Assembly: GCA_963803375.1 (NCBI GenBank)
Contig: CAWDMB010000004.1
Location: 1-64,000, forward strand
Source of the DNA: JAOPZW01 sp963803375
Lineage (GTDB): Bacteria; Actinomycetota; Thermoleophilia; Solirubrobacterales; Solirubrobacteraceae
Reading direction: 5' to 3'
DNA length: 64,000 nt
Shown here one piece after another: positions 54,408 through 62,967 of the stretch; the stretch's first letter is position 1, and every line of letters begins with the position of its first letter. The position numbers and the translations under genes were made by a program. The notes below the pieces were generated by a model that worked only from the letters and a program-made list of their open reading frames with translations, did no database searches and had not been told where the DNA came from.

Positions 54408-57029
54408 GTGGACGGCGTGGCGGCGACGACGGGCAACGGAGCGAGCGGGCCCCGCGAGCTGTTCCTCATCGACGGCAACTCGCTCGCCTACCGGGCCTTC
54501 TTCGCGCTGCCGGAGTCGATCGCGACGTCGACGGGCTTCCCGACCAACGCGATCTTCGGCTTCGCGTCGATGCTCGTGAAGCTCCTGACCGAGTACGGGT
54601 CGCGCCCGACGCTGGTGGTCTGGGACGCGGGCTCGTCGGGGCGCCGGGAGGTCTCGGCCGACTACAAGGCCACGCGCACGTCGCGCCCGAACCTGCTGCG
54701 CGAGCAGTGGCCGCACCTCGAGCCGCTCGCGCAGGCCTTCGGTTACCGCAACGTCAGGGTCGACGGCTTCGAGGCCGACGACGTCATCGCCTCGATCGCC
54801 GAGCGCGCGCGGGGCGAGGACGTCCCGGTCATGGTCGTCACCGGCGACCGCGACGCCTTCCAGATCATCGATCCCGAGTCGCGCGTGCGCGTCATGGCCA
54901 CCGGCCGCGGCATCACCGACACGAAGGTCTACGACCACCAGGGCGTCGTCGACCGCTACGGGATCCCGCCCGAGCTGATCCCGGACTTCTACGGGCTGAA
55001 GGGCGACACGTCGGACAACATCCCCGGCGTCCCGGGCATCGGCGACAAGACGGCGTCCGACCTGCTGCAGCGCTTCGGGTCGCTCGAGGCCGTGCTCGCC
55101 CACGTCGACGAGATCTCGGGGGCCAAGCGCAAGCAGAACCTCGTCGAGCACGCCGAGGCCGCCCGCCTGTCCAAGGTGCTGGCCACGATCAAGCGCGACG
55201 TCCCGGTCGAGGTCGATCCCGTGGCCGAGGCGGCCCAGCCGCCCGACCGCTCGCGGCTGCGCGAGGTCTTCCGCGAGTTCGAGCTGCGCGCGCCGCTCCA
55301 GCGCCTGGAGGAGGCGCTCGGCGACGCCGACGCGGCGGCGCCGGCGCCGGTGGCGCAGAAGCGCCTCCCCGCGCGCCTGCGGACGGGGACGCTCGCCGAC
55401 CTGCCGGCCCTCGCCCCGGCGGGCGCCGAGGTTGCGATCGCCGTCGTCGCACCCGAGATCCCGGAGGGCCAGCTCGTCGCCGGCGAGCCCGAGGTCGGCT
55501 TCGGCGTCGCCGCGGGCGAGGCGGTCCTGGCGGGGGCCTGCCCGCGCGCGGAGGACCTCGTGGCCGCGCTCGGCGACCGGCCCGTGGTCGCCCACGACGC
55601 CAAGGCGCTCGGCGCCGTCCCGCCCGGCCTCGTGCACGACACGCTCCTGGGCGCTTACCTGCTCGAGCCGGCGCGCCGCGGGTTCCCGCTGCGCGAGATC
55701 ACCGAGGAGCGCGGCCTCGCCACCGACGTCGCGCCGCGCGCGGGCGCCGACGCCGTGCTCGTCCAGGCGCTCGCGTCGTGGCAGCGCGAGCAGGTCGCCG
55801 AGCGCGGCCTGGAGTGGCTCATGCGGGAGGTCGAGCTCCCGCTCGTCGCCGTCCTGCGCGAGATGGAGCTCGCCGGCGTGCGGCTCGACAAGACGCGCCT
55901 CGCGCTCGTCGACGCCCGCGTGCGCGAGGAGATCGGCGCGCTCGAGCGCGAGATCTGGGAGCTCGCGGGCGAGGAGTTCGTGATCGGCTCCCCGCAGCAG
56001 CTCGGCGCGGTCCTCTTCGAGCGGCTCGGGCTCTCGCGCAAGCGTCGCGGCAAGACCGGCTTCTCGACCGACGCGCGCGTGCTCCAGGCGATCCGCGAGG
56101 AGCACGTGATCGTCCCGCGGATCGAGCGCTGGCGCGAGCTCAACCAGCTCGAGAAGACCTACCTCGACGTCCTGCCGCAGCTCACGGACGCGCAGTCGCG
56201 AATCCACACGACGTTCCTGCAGACGGGGGCGACGACCGGCCGCCTGGCCTCGACGAACCCGAACATGCAGAACGTCCCGGTGCGCACCGAGCTCGGCCGC
56301 GAGATCCGCGGGTGCTTCGTGGCCGCCCCGGGGAACGTGCTCGTCTCGGCCGACTACTCGCAGGTCGAGCTGCGGGTGCTCGCCCACATCGCCGGCGAGC
56401 CCGCGCTCGAGGAGGTCTTCGTCCGCGGCGAGGACGTCCACACCGCGACGGCGTCACAGGTCTTCGGCAAGGCGCCCTCCGAGCTGACGCCGATGGACCG
56501 CTCGAAGTCGAAGATGATCAACTACGGCATCGTCTACGGGCTCAGCGACTTCGGCCTTGCCGACCGCCTGAACATCCCGCGCGAGGAGGCCAAGGCGTTC
56601 ATCGACGCCTACCTCGAGCGCTTTCCCCGCGTCGCGGCGTTCATCGCCGCGACGATCGCGCAGGCCACCGAGCAGGGCCACGTGACGACGCTCTTCGGGC
56701 GCCGGCGACAGATCCCCGAGCTCAAGGCGCGCAACTGGCAGGTGCGCTCCCTCGGCGAGCGCCTCGCCGTCAACACCGTCATCCAGGGCACGGCCGCCGA
56801 CGTCATGAAGCTGGCGATGATCGGCTGCGCGCAGGCGCTGCGCGAGTCCGGGCTGACGACGCGGATGATCCTCACGATCCACGACGAGCTGCTGTTCGAG
56901 GGCCCGCCGGAGGAGGCCGACGACGTGCGCGCCCTCGTGCAGCGCGCGATGATCGCGCCGTGGGGCGAGCGCACCCCACCGCTCGCGGTCGACATCGGCG
57001 TGGGGGCGAGCTGGCTGGAGGCCAAGTAG
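54408..57029 (+). CDS. polA: DNA polymerase I
   Basis: The 873-residue repair and Okazaki-fragment polymerase has three parts. Residues 1-290 are the 5' nuclease (FLIDGNSLAYRAFFALP, VDGFEADDVIASIAE, GDRDAFQII, GDTSDNIPGVPGIGDKTA). Residues about 320-500 are an exonuclease-like domain that lacks the acidic proofreading residues. Residues 500-873 are the polymerase with motif A VSADYSQVELRVLAHIA, motif B RSKSKMINYGIVYG and motif C TIHDELLFEGP. GTG 54408 is taken; GTG 54417 is possible. Loss of proofreading is common in actinobacterial PolA. The stop overlaps the next gene (TAGTG). Confidence 0.96.
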   Translation: MDGVAATTGNGASGPRELFLIDGNSLAYRAFFALPESIATSTGFPTNAIFGFASMLVKLLTEYGSRPTLVVWDAGSSGRREVSADYKATRTSRPNLLREQWPHLEPLAQAFGYRNVRVDGFEADDVIASIAERARGEDVPVMVVTGDRDAFQIIDPESRVRVMATGRGITDTKVYDHQGVVDRYGIPPELIPDFYGLKGDTSDNIPGVPGIGDKTASDLLQRFGSLEAVLAHVDEISGAKRKQNLVEHAEAARLSKVLATIKRDVPVEVDPVAEAAQPPDRSRLREVFREFELRAPLQRLEEALGDADAAAPAPVAQKRLPARLRTGTLADLPALAPAGAEVAIAVVAPEIPEGQLVAGEPEVGFGVAAGEAVLAGACPRAEDLVAALGDRPVVAHDAKALGAVPPGLVHDTLLGAYLLEPARRGFPLREITEERGLATDVAPRAGADAVLVQALASWQREQVAERGLEWLMREVELPLVAVLREMELAGVRLDKTRLALVDARVREEIGALEREIWELAGEEFVIGSPQQLGAVLFERLGLSRKRRGKTGFSTDARVLQAIREEHVIVPRIERWRELNQLEKTYLDVLPQLTDAQSRIHTTFLQTGATTGRLASTNPNMQNVPVRTELGREIRGCFVAAPGNVLVSADYSQVELRVLAHIAGEPALEEVFVRGEDVHTATASQVFGKAPSELTPMDRSKSKMINYGIVYGLSDFGLADRLNIPREEAKAFIDAYLERFPRVAAFIAATIAQATEQGHVTTLFGRRRQIPELKARNWQVRSLGERLAVNTVIQGTAADVMKLAMIGCAQALRESGLTTRMILTIHDELLFEGPPEEADDVRALVQRAMIAPWGERTPPLAVDIGVGASWLEAK

Positions 57030-57472
57030 TGGACCGCGGCACGGCGGTCGTCGTGACCGCCGTCGCCGGTGGGCTGATCGCGCTGCAGGCCCCGATCAAC
57101 TCGACGCTCGGCAGGGCGGTCGGGACGTTCCAGGGCGCGCTCGTCTCGTTCACGATCGGGACGGCCGTGCTCGTCGTCATCGCGGCGCTGGCGCGGGGCG
57201 GCCTCGGCGCGGTCGGCGAGGCCCGGCACGTCTCGTGGTACTACCTCACGGGGGGCGTCCTCGGCGCGATCTACGTCACGGTCGTGCTCGTCACCGTGCG
57301 CTCGCTGGGCGCGGGCGGTGCGACCGCCGCGACGATCGCCGGGCAGCTCACGGCCTCGGCGACGGTCGATCACCTCGGGCTGCTCGGCGTCGAGCGCCAG
57401 CCGCTCACCGCCGTGCGGGTGGCCGGCATCGCGCTGCTGGGCGCCGGGGTGTTCCTCATCGTGCGCGACTGA
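57029..57472 (+). CDS. DMT-superfamily YdcZ-type membrane protein
   Basis: The 147-residue protein has about five hydrophobic segments and one DMT_YdcZ-type repeat: GGLIALQAPINSTLGRAVGT, GALVSFTIGTAVLVVIA, YYLTGGVLGAIYVTVVLVTV and the C-terminal RVAGIALLGAGVFLIV. Single-repeat members probably work as dimers; the exported substrate is unknown. GTG 57029 overlaps the polA stop. A drug-efflux gene follows. Confidence 0.85.
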   Translation: MDRGTAVVVTAVAGGLIALQAPINSTLGRAVGTFQGALVSFTIGTAVLVVIAALARGGLGAVGEARHVSWYYLTGGVLGAIYVTVVLVTVRSLGAGGATAATIAGQLTASATVDHLGLLGVERQPLTAVRVAGIALLGAGVFLIVRD

Positions 57473-57479
57473 GGCGGCG

Positions 57480-59072
57480 ATGGACGCCGCCAAGCGCCTG
57501 ACCCTGGTCGCGGCGATCATGGGCACGTTCGTCGCCGGCATCGACGCCACCGTTATCAACGTCGCGCTGCCGGCCATCGAGCAGGACCTCGGCGGCGGGC
57601 TCGCGGGGCAGCAGTGGGTCGTCAACGCCTACCTGCTGTTCCTCGGCTCGCTCATCCTCGTCGGCGGCTCGCTCGGCGACCTCTACGGCGAGCGGCGCGT
57701 GTTTCGCATCGGCGTCGCCGGCTTCGGCGTCGTCTCCGTGCTCTGCGCGATCGCTCCCACGATCGAGATGCTCGTCGCCTTCCGCGCGCTGCAGGGCGTC
57801 TTCGGCGCCCTGCTCACCCCGACGGCGCTGGCCATCATCGTCTCCACCTTCGGGCCCGACGAGCGCGGCGGGGCGATCGGGTCGTGGACCGCATGGTCGG
57901 GCATCGCCACCGTCGTCGGACCGCTCGTCGGTGGCCAGATCGTCGACTCGACCTCGTGGCGGCTGATCTTCGCGGTCAACGTGCCGTTCGTGCTCGTCGC
58001 GCTCGCGCTCTCCACCCGGATCCCCGCCTCGGAGGTCAACCGCCCGCACGCGCGCGTCGACGTCGTCGGCGCGACGCTCGCCGCCCTCGGGCTCGCGGGG
58101 CCGACGCTGGCCCTCATCGAGCAGCCTCGCCTGGGGTGGGCGGACCCGCTCGTGGCGCTGCCGCTCGTCGCCGGCGTCGTGCTGTTCGCGGCGTTCATCC
58201 GGTGGGAGCGCAGGCGCCGCGACCCGATGCTCCCGCTCTCCCTCTTCGGCGTGCGCAACTTCGCGGTCGGCAACGTCGAGACGTTCACGATGTACGCGGG
58301 CCTGGGCGTCGTCTTCTTCTTCCTCGTGATCTACCTGCAGCAGGTCGGGGGCTACGACGCGCTGGAGGCCGGGCTGGCGACGCTGCCCTCGACGATCATC
58401 ATGTTCCTGCTATCCAAGCGCTTCGGCGCGCTGGCCGACCGGTACGGCGCACGCGCGTTCATGGGCTTCGGGCCGCTCGTCGCGGCCTCGGGCCTGCTGC
58501 TCTTCCTGCGCGTTGGCAGCGACGTGAGCTTCGCCGCCGACCTGCTGCCCGCGCTCGGTCTCTTCTCGCTCGGGCTGGCCATGACGGTCGCGCCCCTGAC
58601 CGCGACCGTGCTCGCGGCGGCCGACGAGAGCAACGCCGGCATCGCCTCGGCGGTCAACAACGCGGTCGCGCGCGTCGCCGGCCTGCTGGCCACAGCGGCG
58701 GTCGGCGCGGTTGTCGCGACGAGCTTCGCGACCAGCCTCGACGACGCGATCGGCGACCGCTCGCTCTCGCCGCCCGCGCAACGCGCGGTTTCCGCGGCCA
58801 AGGCGCGGACGTTCGGCGTGCCGGCGGCGCCCGGCGTCGGCCCGCGGGAGCGCGCGCGGTTGCAGAGCGCGGGCGAGGACGCCTCGACGCACGCCTTCCA
58901 CGTCGGCATGCTCATCGCCGCGACGCTCGTGGCCGCCGGCGGGTTGCTCGGCCTGGCCGGGATCCGCGACCCGCGCGGACGGGACGTGCGCGCCTGCGAC
59001 TGCCCGGGCGGCCAGATCGTCGGCCATCCGCTGGACTCGGTGGGCGTGCGTCCGCTGCCGGCCGAGCGGTAA
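57480..59072 (+). CDS. MFS drug exporter, DHA2 (EmrB/QacA) type
   Basis: The 530-residue proton-driven exporter is predicted to have 14 membrane segments. Family marks are FVAGIDATVINVALPAIEQD in the first helix (motif D1), GGSLGDLYGERRVFRIG (motif A) and LTPTALAIIVSTFGPDERG, with WTAWSGIATVVGPLVGGQIV (motif C). The C-terminus has a polar loop and a tail with two Cys. It starts at ATG 57480, eight bases after ydcZ, so the two are probably one transcript. Substrates are unknown. Confidence 0.9.
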   Translation: MDAAKRLTLVAAIMGTFVAGIDATVINVALPAIEQDLGGGLAGQQWVVNAYLLFLGSLILVGGSLGDLYGERRVFRIGVAGFGVVSVLCAIAPTIEMLVAFRALQGVFGALLTPTALAIIVSTFGPDERGGAIGSWTAWSGIATVVGPLVGGQIVDSTSWRLIFAVNVPFVLVALALSTRIPASEVNRPHARVDVVGATLAALGLAGPTLALIEQPRLGWADPLVALPLVAGVVLFAAFIRWERRRRDPMLPLSLFGVRNFAVGNVETFTMYAGLGVVFFFLVIYLQQVGGYDALEAGLATLPSTIIMFLLSKRFGALADRYGARAFMGFGPLVAASGLLLFLRVGSDVSFAADLLPALGLFSLGLAMTVAPLTATVLAAADESNAGIASAVNNAVARVAGLLATAAVGAVVATSFATSLDDAIGDRSLSPPAQRAVSAAKARTFGVPAAPGVGPRERARLQSAGEDASTHAFHVGMLIAATLVAAGGLLGLAGIRDPRGRDVRACDCPGGQIVGHPLDSVGVRPLPAER

Positions 59073-59154
59073 TGCGACGCGATGGCGGCCGCTGGTCGGG
59101 GCCGACGGGCTCTCGACGCTCGGCGAGGCCGTCCTCGCCCGGCGCGCCGACCGG

Positions 59155-60354
59155 CTACGCGACGGCGCGGTCGACCGCCGGCTCGCCGGCCTGCGGCTGC
59201 GCTCGCCCGGGCCGGCCCGGCGCCGGGACCCCGACGCCGGTGCTCCCGCCGCTCCCCGCGGCGACGTACGAGGGCGGCGCGATCGCGAGGTAGTGGCCGA
59301 ACGACCAGTCAACGAACGACTGGCGGTCCATGAGGGCCAGCGCGGTCGTCATCGCCGGGTAGGGGTTCACGCGGCCGACGAGGCGCTGCACCCGCGCCAG
59401 CCACCGGAACGCGTGGCGGCGCTCCTCGCAGAACGCGGCGTAGCGCTCGAGCGCCTGGGCACGGGTCTGGCGACCCTCGAGCACGAGCCGCAGCTCGCGC
59501 CCGCAGGCCAGCCCGAAGAAGAGCGCGGTGCGGATCCCTTCGGCCGTCGTGGGCAGGCAGTGCCCGGCGCTGTCGCCCGCGAAGAAGACGCCGTCCTCGA
59601 CCGGGTCGCGCATCTCGTGCGGGATCCAGTTGCCCTGGTAGCGCTCGGCCGGCAGGCCGAGGTCGCGCGCCAGGCGCACGGTCGGCTCCTTGACGTGGTC
59701 GCGCGGGTCGAAGGAGCCGACGCCGACGCGCAGCTCGTCGGCGGCCGGGAAGCGCCACGAGTAGCCGGCGCGGACGTACGCAGGATCGAGCCAGAGCTCG
59801 AGGTCCCGGCCGTTGCCGTGCGGGTGGACCTCCAGGCCACGCGAGAGCCGGGCCTCGGGGGGCTGGATCGGCGCGGGAGCTCCGGACAGCACCCGGCGCC
59901 AGCCGAGGGCGTCGACCACGAGCCGCGCGCGCAGATCGCCGCGGTCGGTGTGCACGACGTCGCCGCTGCGCCTGTCGACCGTGGCGGTGTCGAAGACCAC
60001 GCCGGGCGCCTGCGCGCGCAGGAGCTCGCAGAGCTGTGGGTAGTCGAAGGTCGAGAACGTCCACGGCAGCCGCCAGCGGAACGTCCGCGCGGGCGTGTGG
60101 AGGACGAGCTCTCCGAACGTCTGGCGGATCGCGCCCTGGAGGCCGAGCGCGTCGAGCCACGCCGTCGGCGCCGCGCAGGCGCTCGTCTGGCGCTCCCCGA
60201 CGTCGTAGCGGTCGAGCATGAGCACGCGGGCGCCGGCACCATCGAGCTCCCGGCAGACGGCGAGTCCGGCGAAGCTCGCGCCGCACACCAGCACGTCCCA
60301 GTCGCCCGCCAGCGGCGTCCGCTCGGCCCCTCGCTTCGTGGCTCGGATCGGCAT
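59155..60354 (-). CDS. FAD-dependent oxidoreductase, paralogue of the crtB-linked enzyme
   Basis: This 399-residue flavoprotein aligns end to end with the 35181-36287 product: MPIRATKRGAERTPL against MTLRATARGAQRTSL, VLVCGASFAGLAVCRELDGA, TSACAAPTAWL, and FFAGDSAGHCLPTTAEGIRT. ATG 60354 is chosen because it matches the paralogue's N-terminus; the frame begins at 60366. The last 30 residues (after SYVAAGSGG) are Gly/Pro/Ala-rich and not shared. It is probably a prenyl or isoprenoid-lipid reductase. It diverges from rpsA with 48 bases between starts. Confidence 0.85.
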   Translation of the reverse strand: MPIRATKRGAERTPLAGDWDVLVCGASFAGLAVCRELDGAGARVLMLDRYDVGERQTSACAAPTAWLDALGLQGAIRQTFGELVLHTPARTFRWRLPWTFSTFDYPQLCELLRAQAPGVVFDTATVDRRSGDVVHTDRGDLRARLVVDALGWRRVLSGAPAPIQPPEARLSRGLEVHPHGNGRDLELWLDPAYVRAGYSWRFPAADELRVGVGSFDPRDHVKEPTVRLARDLGLPAERYQGNWIPHEMRDPVEDGVFFAGDSAGHCLPTTAEGIRTALFFGLACGRELRLVLEGRQTRAQALERYAAFCEERRHAFRWLARVQRLVGRVNPYPAMTTALALMDRQSFVDWSFGHYLAIAPPSYVAAGSGGSTGVGVPAPGRPGRAQPQAGEPAVDRAVA

Positions 60355-60402
60355 CGCGGGCGCCATTCTAGGTGCCGGGACTGCGCTACCCTACGCCGTC
60401 AC

Positions 60403-61638
60403 ATGACCCAGACTCTGAACCCGGCCCCGGAGGCCAGGGTCGTCGACGGATCCGACGGCCTGCTGCTCGAGATCGACGGGCAGATCGTTCCCAACTACGA
60501 CGCCACGTTCGCCCCGTTCGAGGAGGGCGAGGTCGTCACCGGGCGCGTCGTGCGGATCGACAACGACGAGGTCCTCGTCGACATCGGCTACAAGAGCGAG
60601 GGGGTCATCCCCTCCAACGAGCTGTCGATCCGCAAGAGCGTCGACCCGCACGACGAGGTCGAGCTGGGGGAGGAGGTCGACGCGCTGGTCCTCACCAAGG
60701 AGGACCAGGACGGCCGCCTGATCATGTCCAAGAAGCGCGCCCGCTTCGAGAAGGCGTGGCGGCGCATCGAGGCGGCGGCTGAGAGCGGGGAGCCCGTCGA
60801 GGGCACGGTCATCGAGGTCGTCAAGGGCGGGCTCATCATCGACCTCGGGGTGCGCGGATTCCTGCCCGCTTCGCTGGTGGATATCCGGCGCGTGGCCAAC
60901 CTCGACGAGTACATGGCCACGAAGATCGAGACGAAGGTCATCGAGCTCAACCGGTCGCGCAACAACGTTGTGCTCAGCCGCCGCGCGGTGCTCGAGGAGG
61001 AGCGCAAGGAGCAGCGCCAGGAGATCCTCGACCGCCTGCAGCCCGGCCTCGTCGTCGAGGGCCAGATCTCGAACATTGTCGACTTCGGCGCGTTCGTCGA
61101 CCTCAACGGCATCGACGGCCTGATCCACATCTCCGAGCTCTCGTGGTCGCACGTCAACCACCCGAGCGAGATCCTCTCGATCGGCGACACCGTGCAGGTC
61201 AAGGTCCTCGACATCGACCGCGACCGCCAGCGCATCTCCCTGGGCCTCAAGCAGACCCAGGAGGATCCGTGGCAGCGGATCGTCGACACCTACCACATCG
61301 GCGACGAGCTCGAGGGCACGGTCACGAAGGTCGTAACGTTCGGCGCGTTCGTCGAGATCCTCGACGGCGTCGAGGGCCTCGTGCACATCTCCGAGCTGGC
61401 CAGCCACCACGTCGAGAATCCGCGCGAGGTCGTGCAGCCCGGCGACGACGTGCGGGTGCGGATCCTCGAGATCGACTCCGAGCGCCGGCGCCTGTCGCTG
61501 TCGGTCAAGCGCGTCGAGGGCCAGGTCCTGCCGCGCGGCGGGGAGGGTGCTGGCAACCTCGACGACGTTCCGTCGCTGGGCCTCAGCGAGGACGTCTTCG
61601 CTCCGGGCCCTCAGGCGGTTCCCGAGGGCGACCAGTAG
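60403..61638 (+). CDS. rpsA: 30S ribosomal protein S1
   Basis: The 411-residue RNA-binding protein has four S1 (OB-fold) repeats at about residues 36-100, 120-185, 205-275 and 290-360; examples are GRVVRIDNDEVLVDIGYKSE and GQISNIVDFGAFVDLNGIDG. Four repeats is the actinobacterial form, shorter than the six of enterobacteria. It brings mRNA to the 30S subunit. It starts at ATG 60403 in a short leader. coaE follows almost directly. Confidence 0.97.
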   Translation: MTQTLNPAPEARVVDGSDGLLLEIDGQIVPNYDATFAPFEEGEVVTGRVVRIDNDEVLVDIGYKSEGVIPSNELSIRKSVDPHDEVELGEEVDALVLTKEDQDGRLIMSKKRARFEKAWRRIEAAAESGEPVEGTVIEVVKGGLIIDLGVRGFLPASLVDIRRVANLDEYMATKIETKVIELNRSRNNVVLSRRAVLEEERKEQRQEILDRLQPGLVVEGQISNIVDFGAFVDLNGIDGLIHISELSWSHVNHPSEILSIGDTVQVKVLDIDRDRQRISLGLKQTQEDPWQRIVDTYHIGDELEGTVTKVVTFGAFVEILDGVEGLVHISELASHHVENPREVVQPGDDVRVRILEIDSERRRLSLSVKRVEGQVLPRGGEGAGNLDDVPSLGLSEDVFAPGPQAVPEGDQ

Positions 61639-61640
61639 CG

Positions 61641-62261
61641 CTGGCGACACGTCGGGTCCCGTTCGTCGGCCTGACCGGCGCCCTCGGCGTGGGCAAGTCG
61701 ACCGCGCTCGACGCGCTGGCGCGCCTCGGCGCCGCCACGATCTCCACCGACGTCGTCGTGCACGAGCTCTACGCGACCGACGACGTCCGCGACGCTGTCG
61801 TCGCTCGCTGGGGACCCGAGATCGCGGCCGCCGGGACGGTCGACCGCGCCGCGGTGGCGCGCGCCGCGTTCGCGTCTCCCGAGGAGCGCCGGTGGCTCGA
61901 GGAGCTGCTGTGGCCCCGCGTCGGCGCCCGCGTCGCCGCCTGGCGCGAGGAGCAGGCCCGTCGCACGCCGCCGCCCCCCGCGGCGGTGGTCGAGACGCCG
62001 CTGCTCTTCGAGGCGGGCCTGCAGGCCGGCTACGACGCCACGATCGCGATCGTGGCCGACGAGGACGTGCGCGCCGGACGAGCCGCCGCGCGCGGGCATG
62101 CGGTGGTCGACGAGCGTGCGGCCCGGCACCTCAGCCAGGAGGAGAAGGCGGCTCGGGCGACGTACGTGGTCGCAAACAGCGGGACGATCGAGGAGCTCGA
62201 ACTTGCGCTGACCGGCGTACTTGACAAGCTGAGCGGATCTGCGCCAAGCCGATCGGCATGA
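61641..62261 (+). CDS. coaE: Dephospho-CoA kinase
   Basis: The enzyme of about 207 residues catalyses the last step of CoA synthesis. It has VGLTGALGVGKSTALDALAR (P-loop), GAATISTDVVVHELY with the catalytic Asp, and VVETPLLFEAGLQAGYDATI; the CoA-binding and lid segments follow. There is no ATG, GTG or TTG at the right place. The frame upstream of the P-loop offers a CTG at 61641, three bases after the rpsA stop, which I use. The start is uncertain. The stop overlaps the next gene (ATGA). Confidence 0.88.
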   Translation: MATRRVPFVGLTGALGVGKSTALDALARLGAATISTDVVVHELYATDDVRDAVVARWGPEIAAAGTVDRAAVARAAFASPEERRWLEELLWPRVGARVAAWREEQARRTPPPPAAVVETPLLFEAGLQAGYDATIAIVADEDVRAGRAAARGHAVVDERAARHLSQEEKAARATYVVANSGTIEELELALTGVLDKLSGSAPSRSA

Positions 62262-62905
62262 GCACCCACGGCCACACCGCCGCCGCCCGCCCGCGCCGGC
62301 GCCCCGCCGCGCGTCGCCGGGCGCTGCGTCGCCGCCGCCTGCGCCTGGGCGCGGTCGCCGTGCTGCTCGCGGCGCTCGGCGTCCTGCTCGCCTGGTCGCT
62401 CCTGCACCAGGCGGTCCGGGAGATCAGCCTGCCGCTCCGTCACGAGGACATCGTCCGCCAGCAGGCGGAGGAGAAGGCGCTCGATCCGGCGCTGCTGGCC
62501 GCGGTCATCTACGCCGAGTCGCGTTTTCGCGACGGCCAGGTCTCGCCCGCGGGTGCGCAGGGGCTGATGCAGCTCACGCCCGAGACGGCGCGCTTCATCG
62601 CCCGCAAGTCGGGCGGCACGGCCTTCGTGCTCGACGATCTGGCCACGCCGCAGGTCAACATCTCCTACGGCGCGTGGTACCTGCGCTACCTGCTCGAGCG
62701 CTACGGCGGCAACCGCCCGTTCGCGCTCGCGGCCTACAACGCGGGCGAGGGGAACGTCGACCGCTGGATCGACGCCGCGCGCGGGCGCGGGCAGGCGCTG
62801 ACCGTCGACGCGATCCCGTTCCCCGAGACCCGGGCGTACGTCGAGCGCGTCCAGCACGCGCGCCGCCGGTACCGCGAGACCTACGCGGGCGAGCTCGGGA
62901 TCTAG
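62258..62905 (+). CDS. Lytic transglycosylase (SLT domain)
   Basis: The 215-residue membrane-anchored cell-wall enzyme begins with a very Arg-rich N-terminus followed by one helix (LGAVAVLLAALGVLLAWSLL). It then has a Slt70-type domain with catalytic Glu in AAVIYAESRFRDG, SPAGAQGLMQLTPETARFI, and ALAAYNAGEGNVDRWI. It would cleave peptidoglycan to the 1,6-anhydro form. It overlaps coaE. Confidence 0.92.
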   Translation: MSTHGHTAAARPRRRPAARRRALRRRRLRLGAVAVLLAALGVLLAWSLLHQAVREISLPLRHEDIVRQQAEEKALDPALLAAVIYAESRFRDGQVSPAGAQGLMQLTPETARFIARKSGGTAFVLDDLATPQVNISYGAWYLRYLLERYGGNRPFALAAYNAGEGNVDRWIDAARGRGQALTVDAIPFPETRAYVERVQHARRRYRETYAGELGI

Positions 62906-62953
62906 GCGAGCAGATCCCGTCCCCCCTCGGCGGGAGGCCACCAAACGGCGCTG

Positions 62954-62959
62954 TACAGT
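62954..62959 (+). promoter_or_regulatory. Candidate -10 element of uvrB
   Basis: TACAGT lies eight bases before the GTG at 62968, inside the palindrome CTGTACAG. If used, it would give a leaderless or nearly leaderless uvrB mRNA, common in actinobacteria. No clear -35 or SOS box is visible. Confidence 0.35.
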
Positions 62960-62967
62960 GGTCCGCC

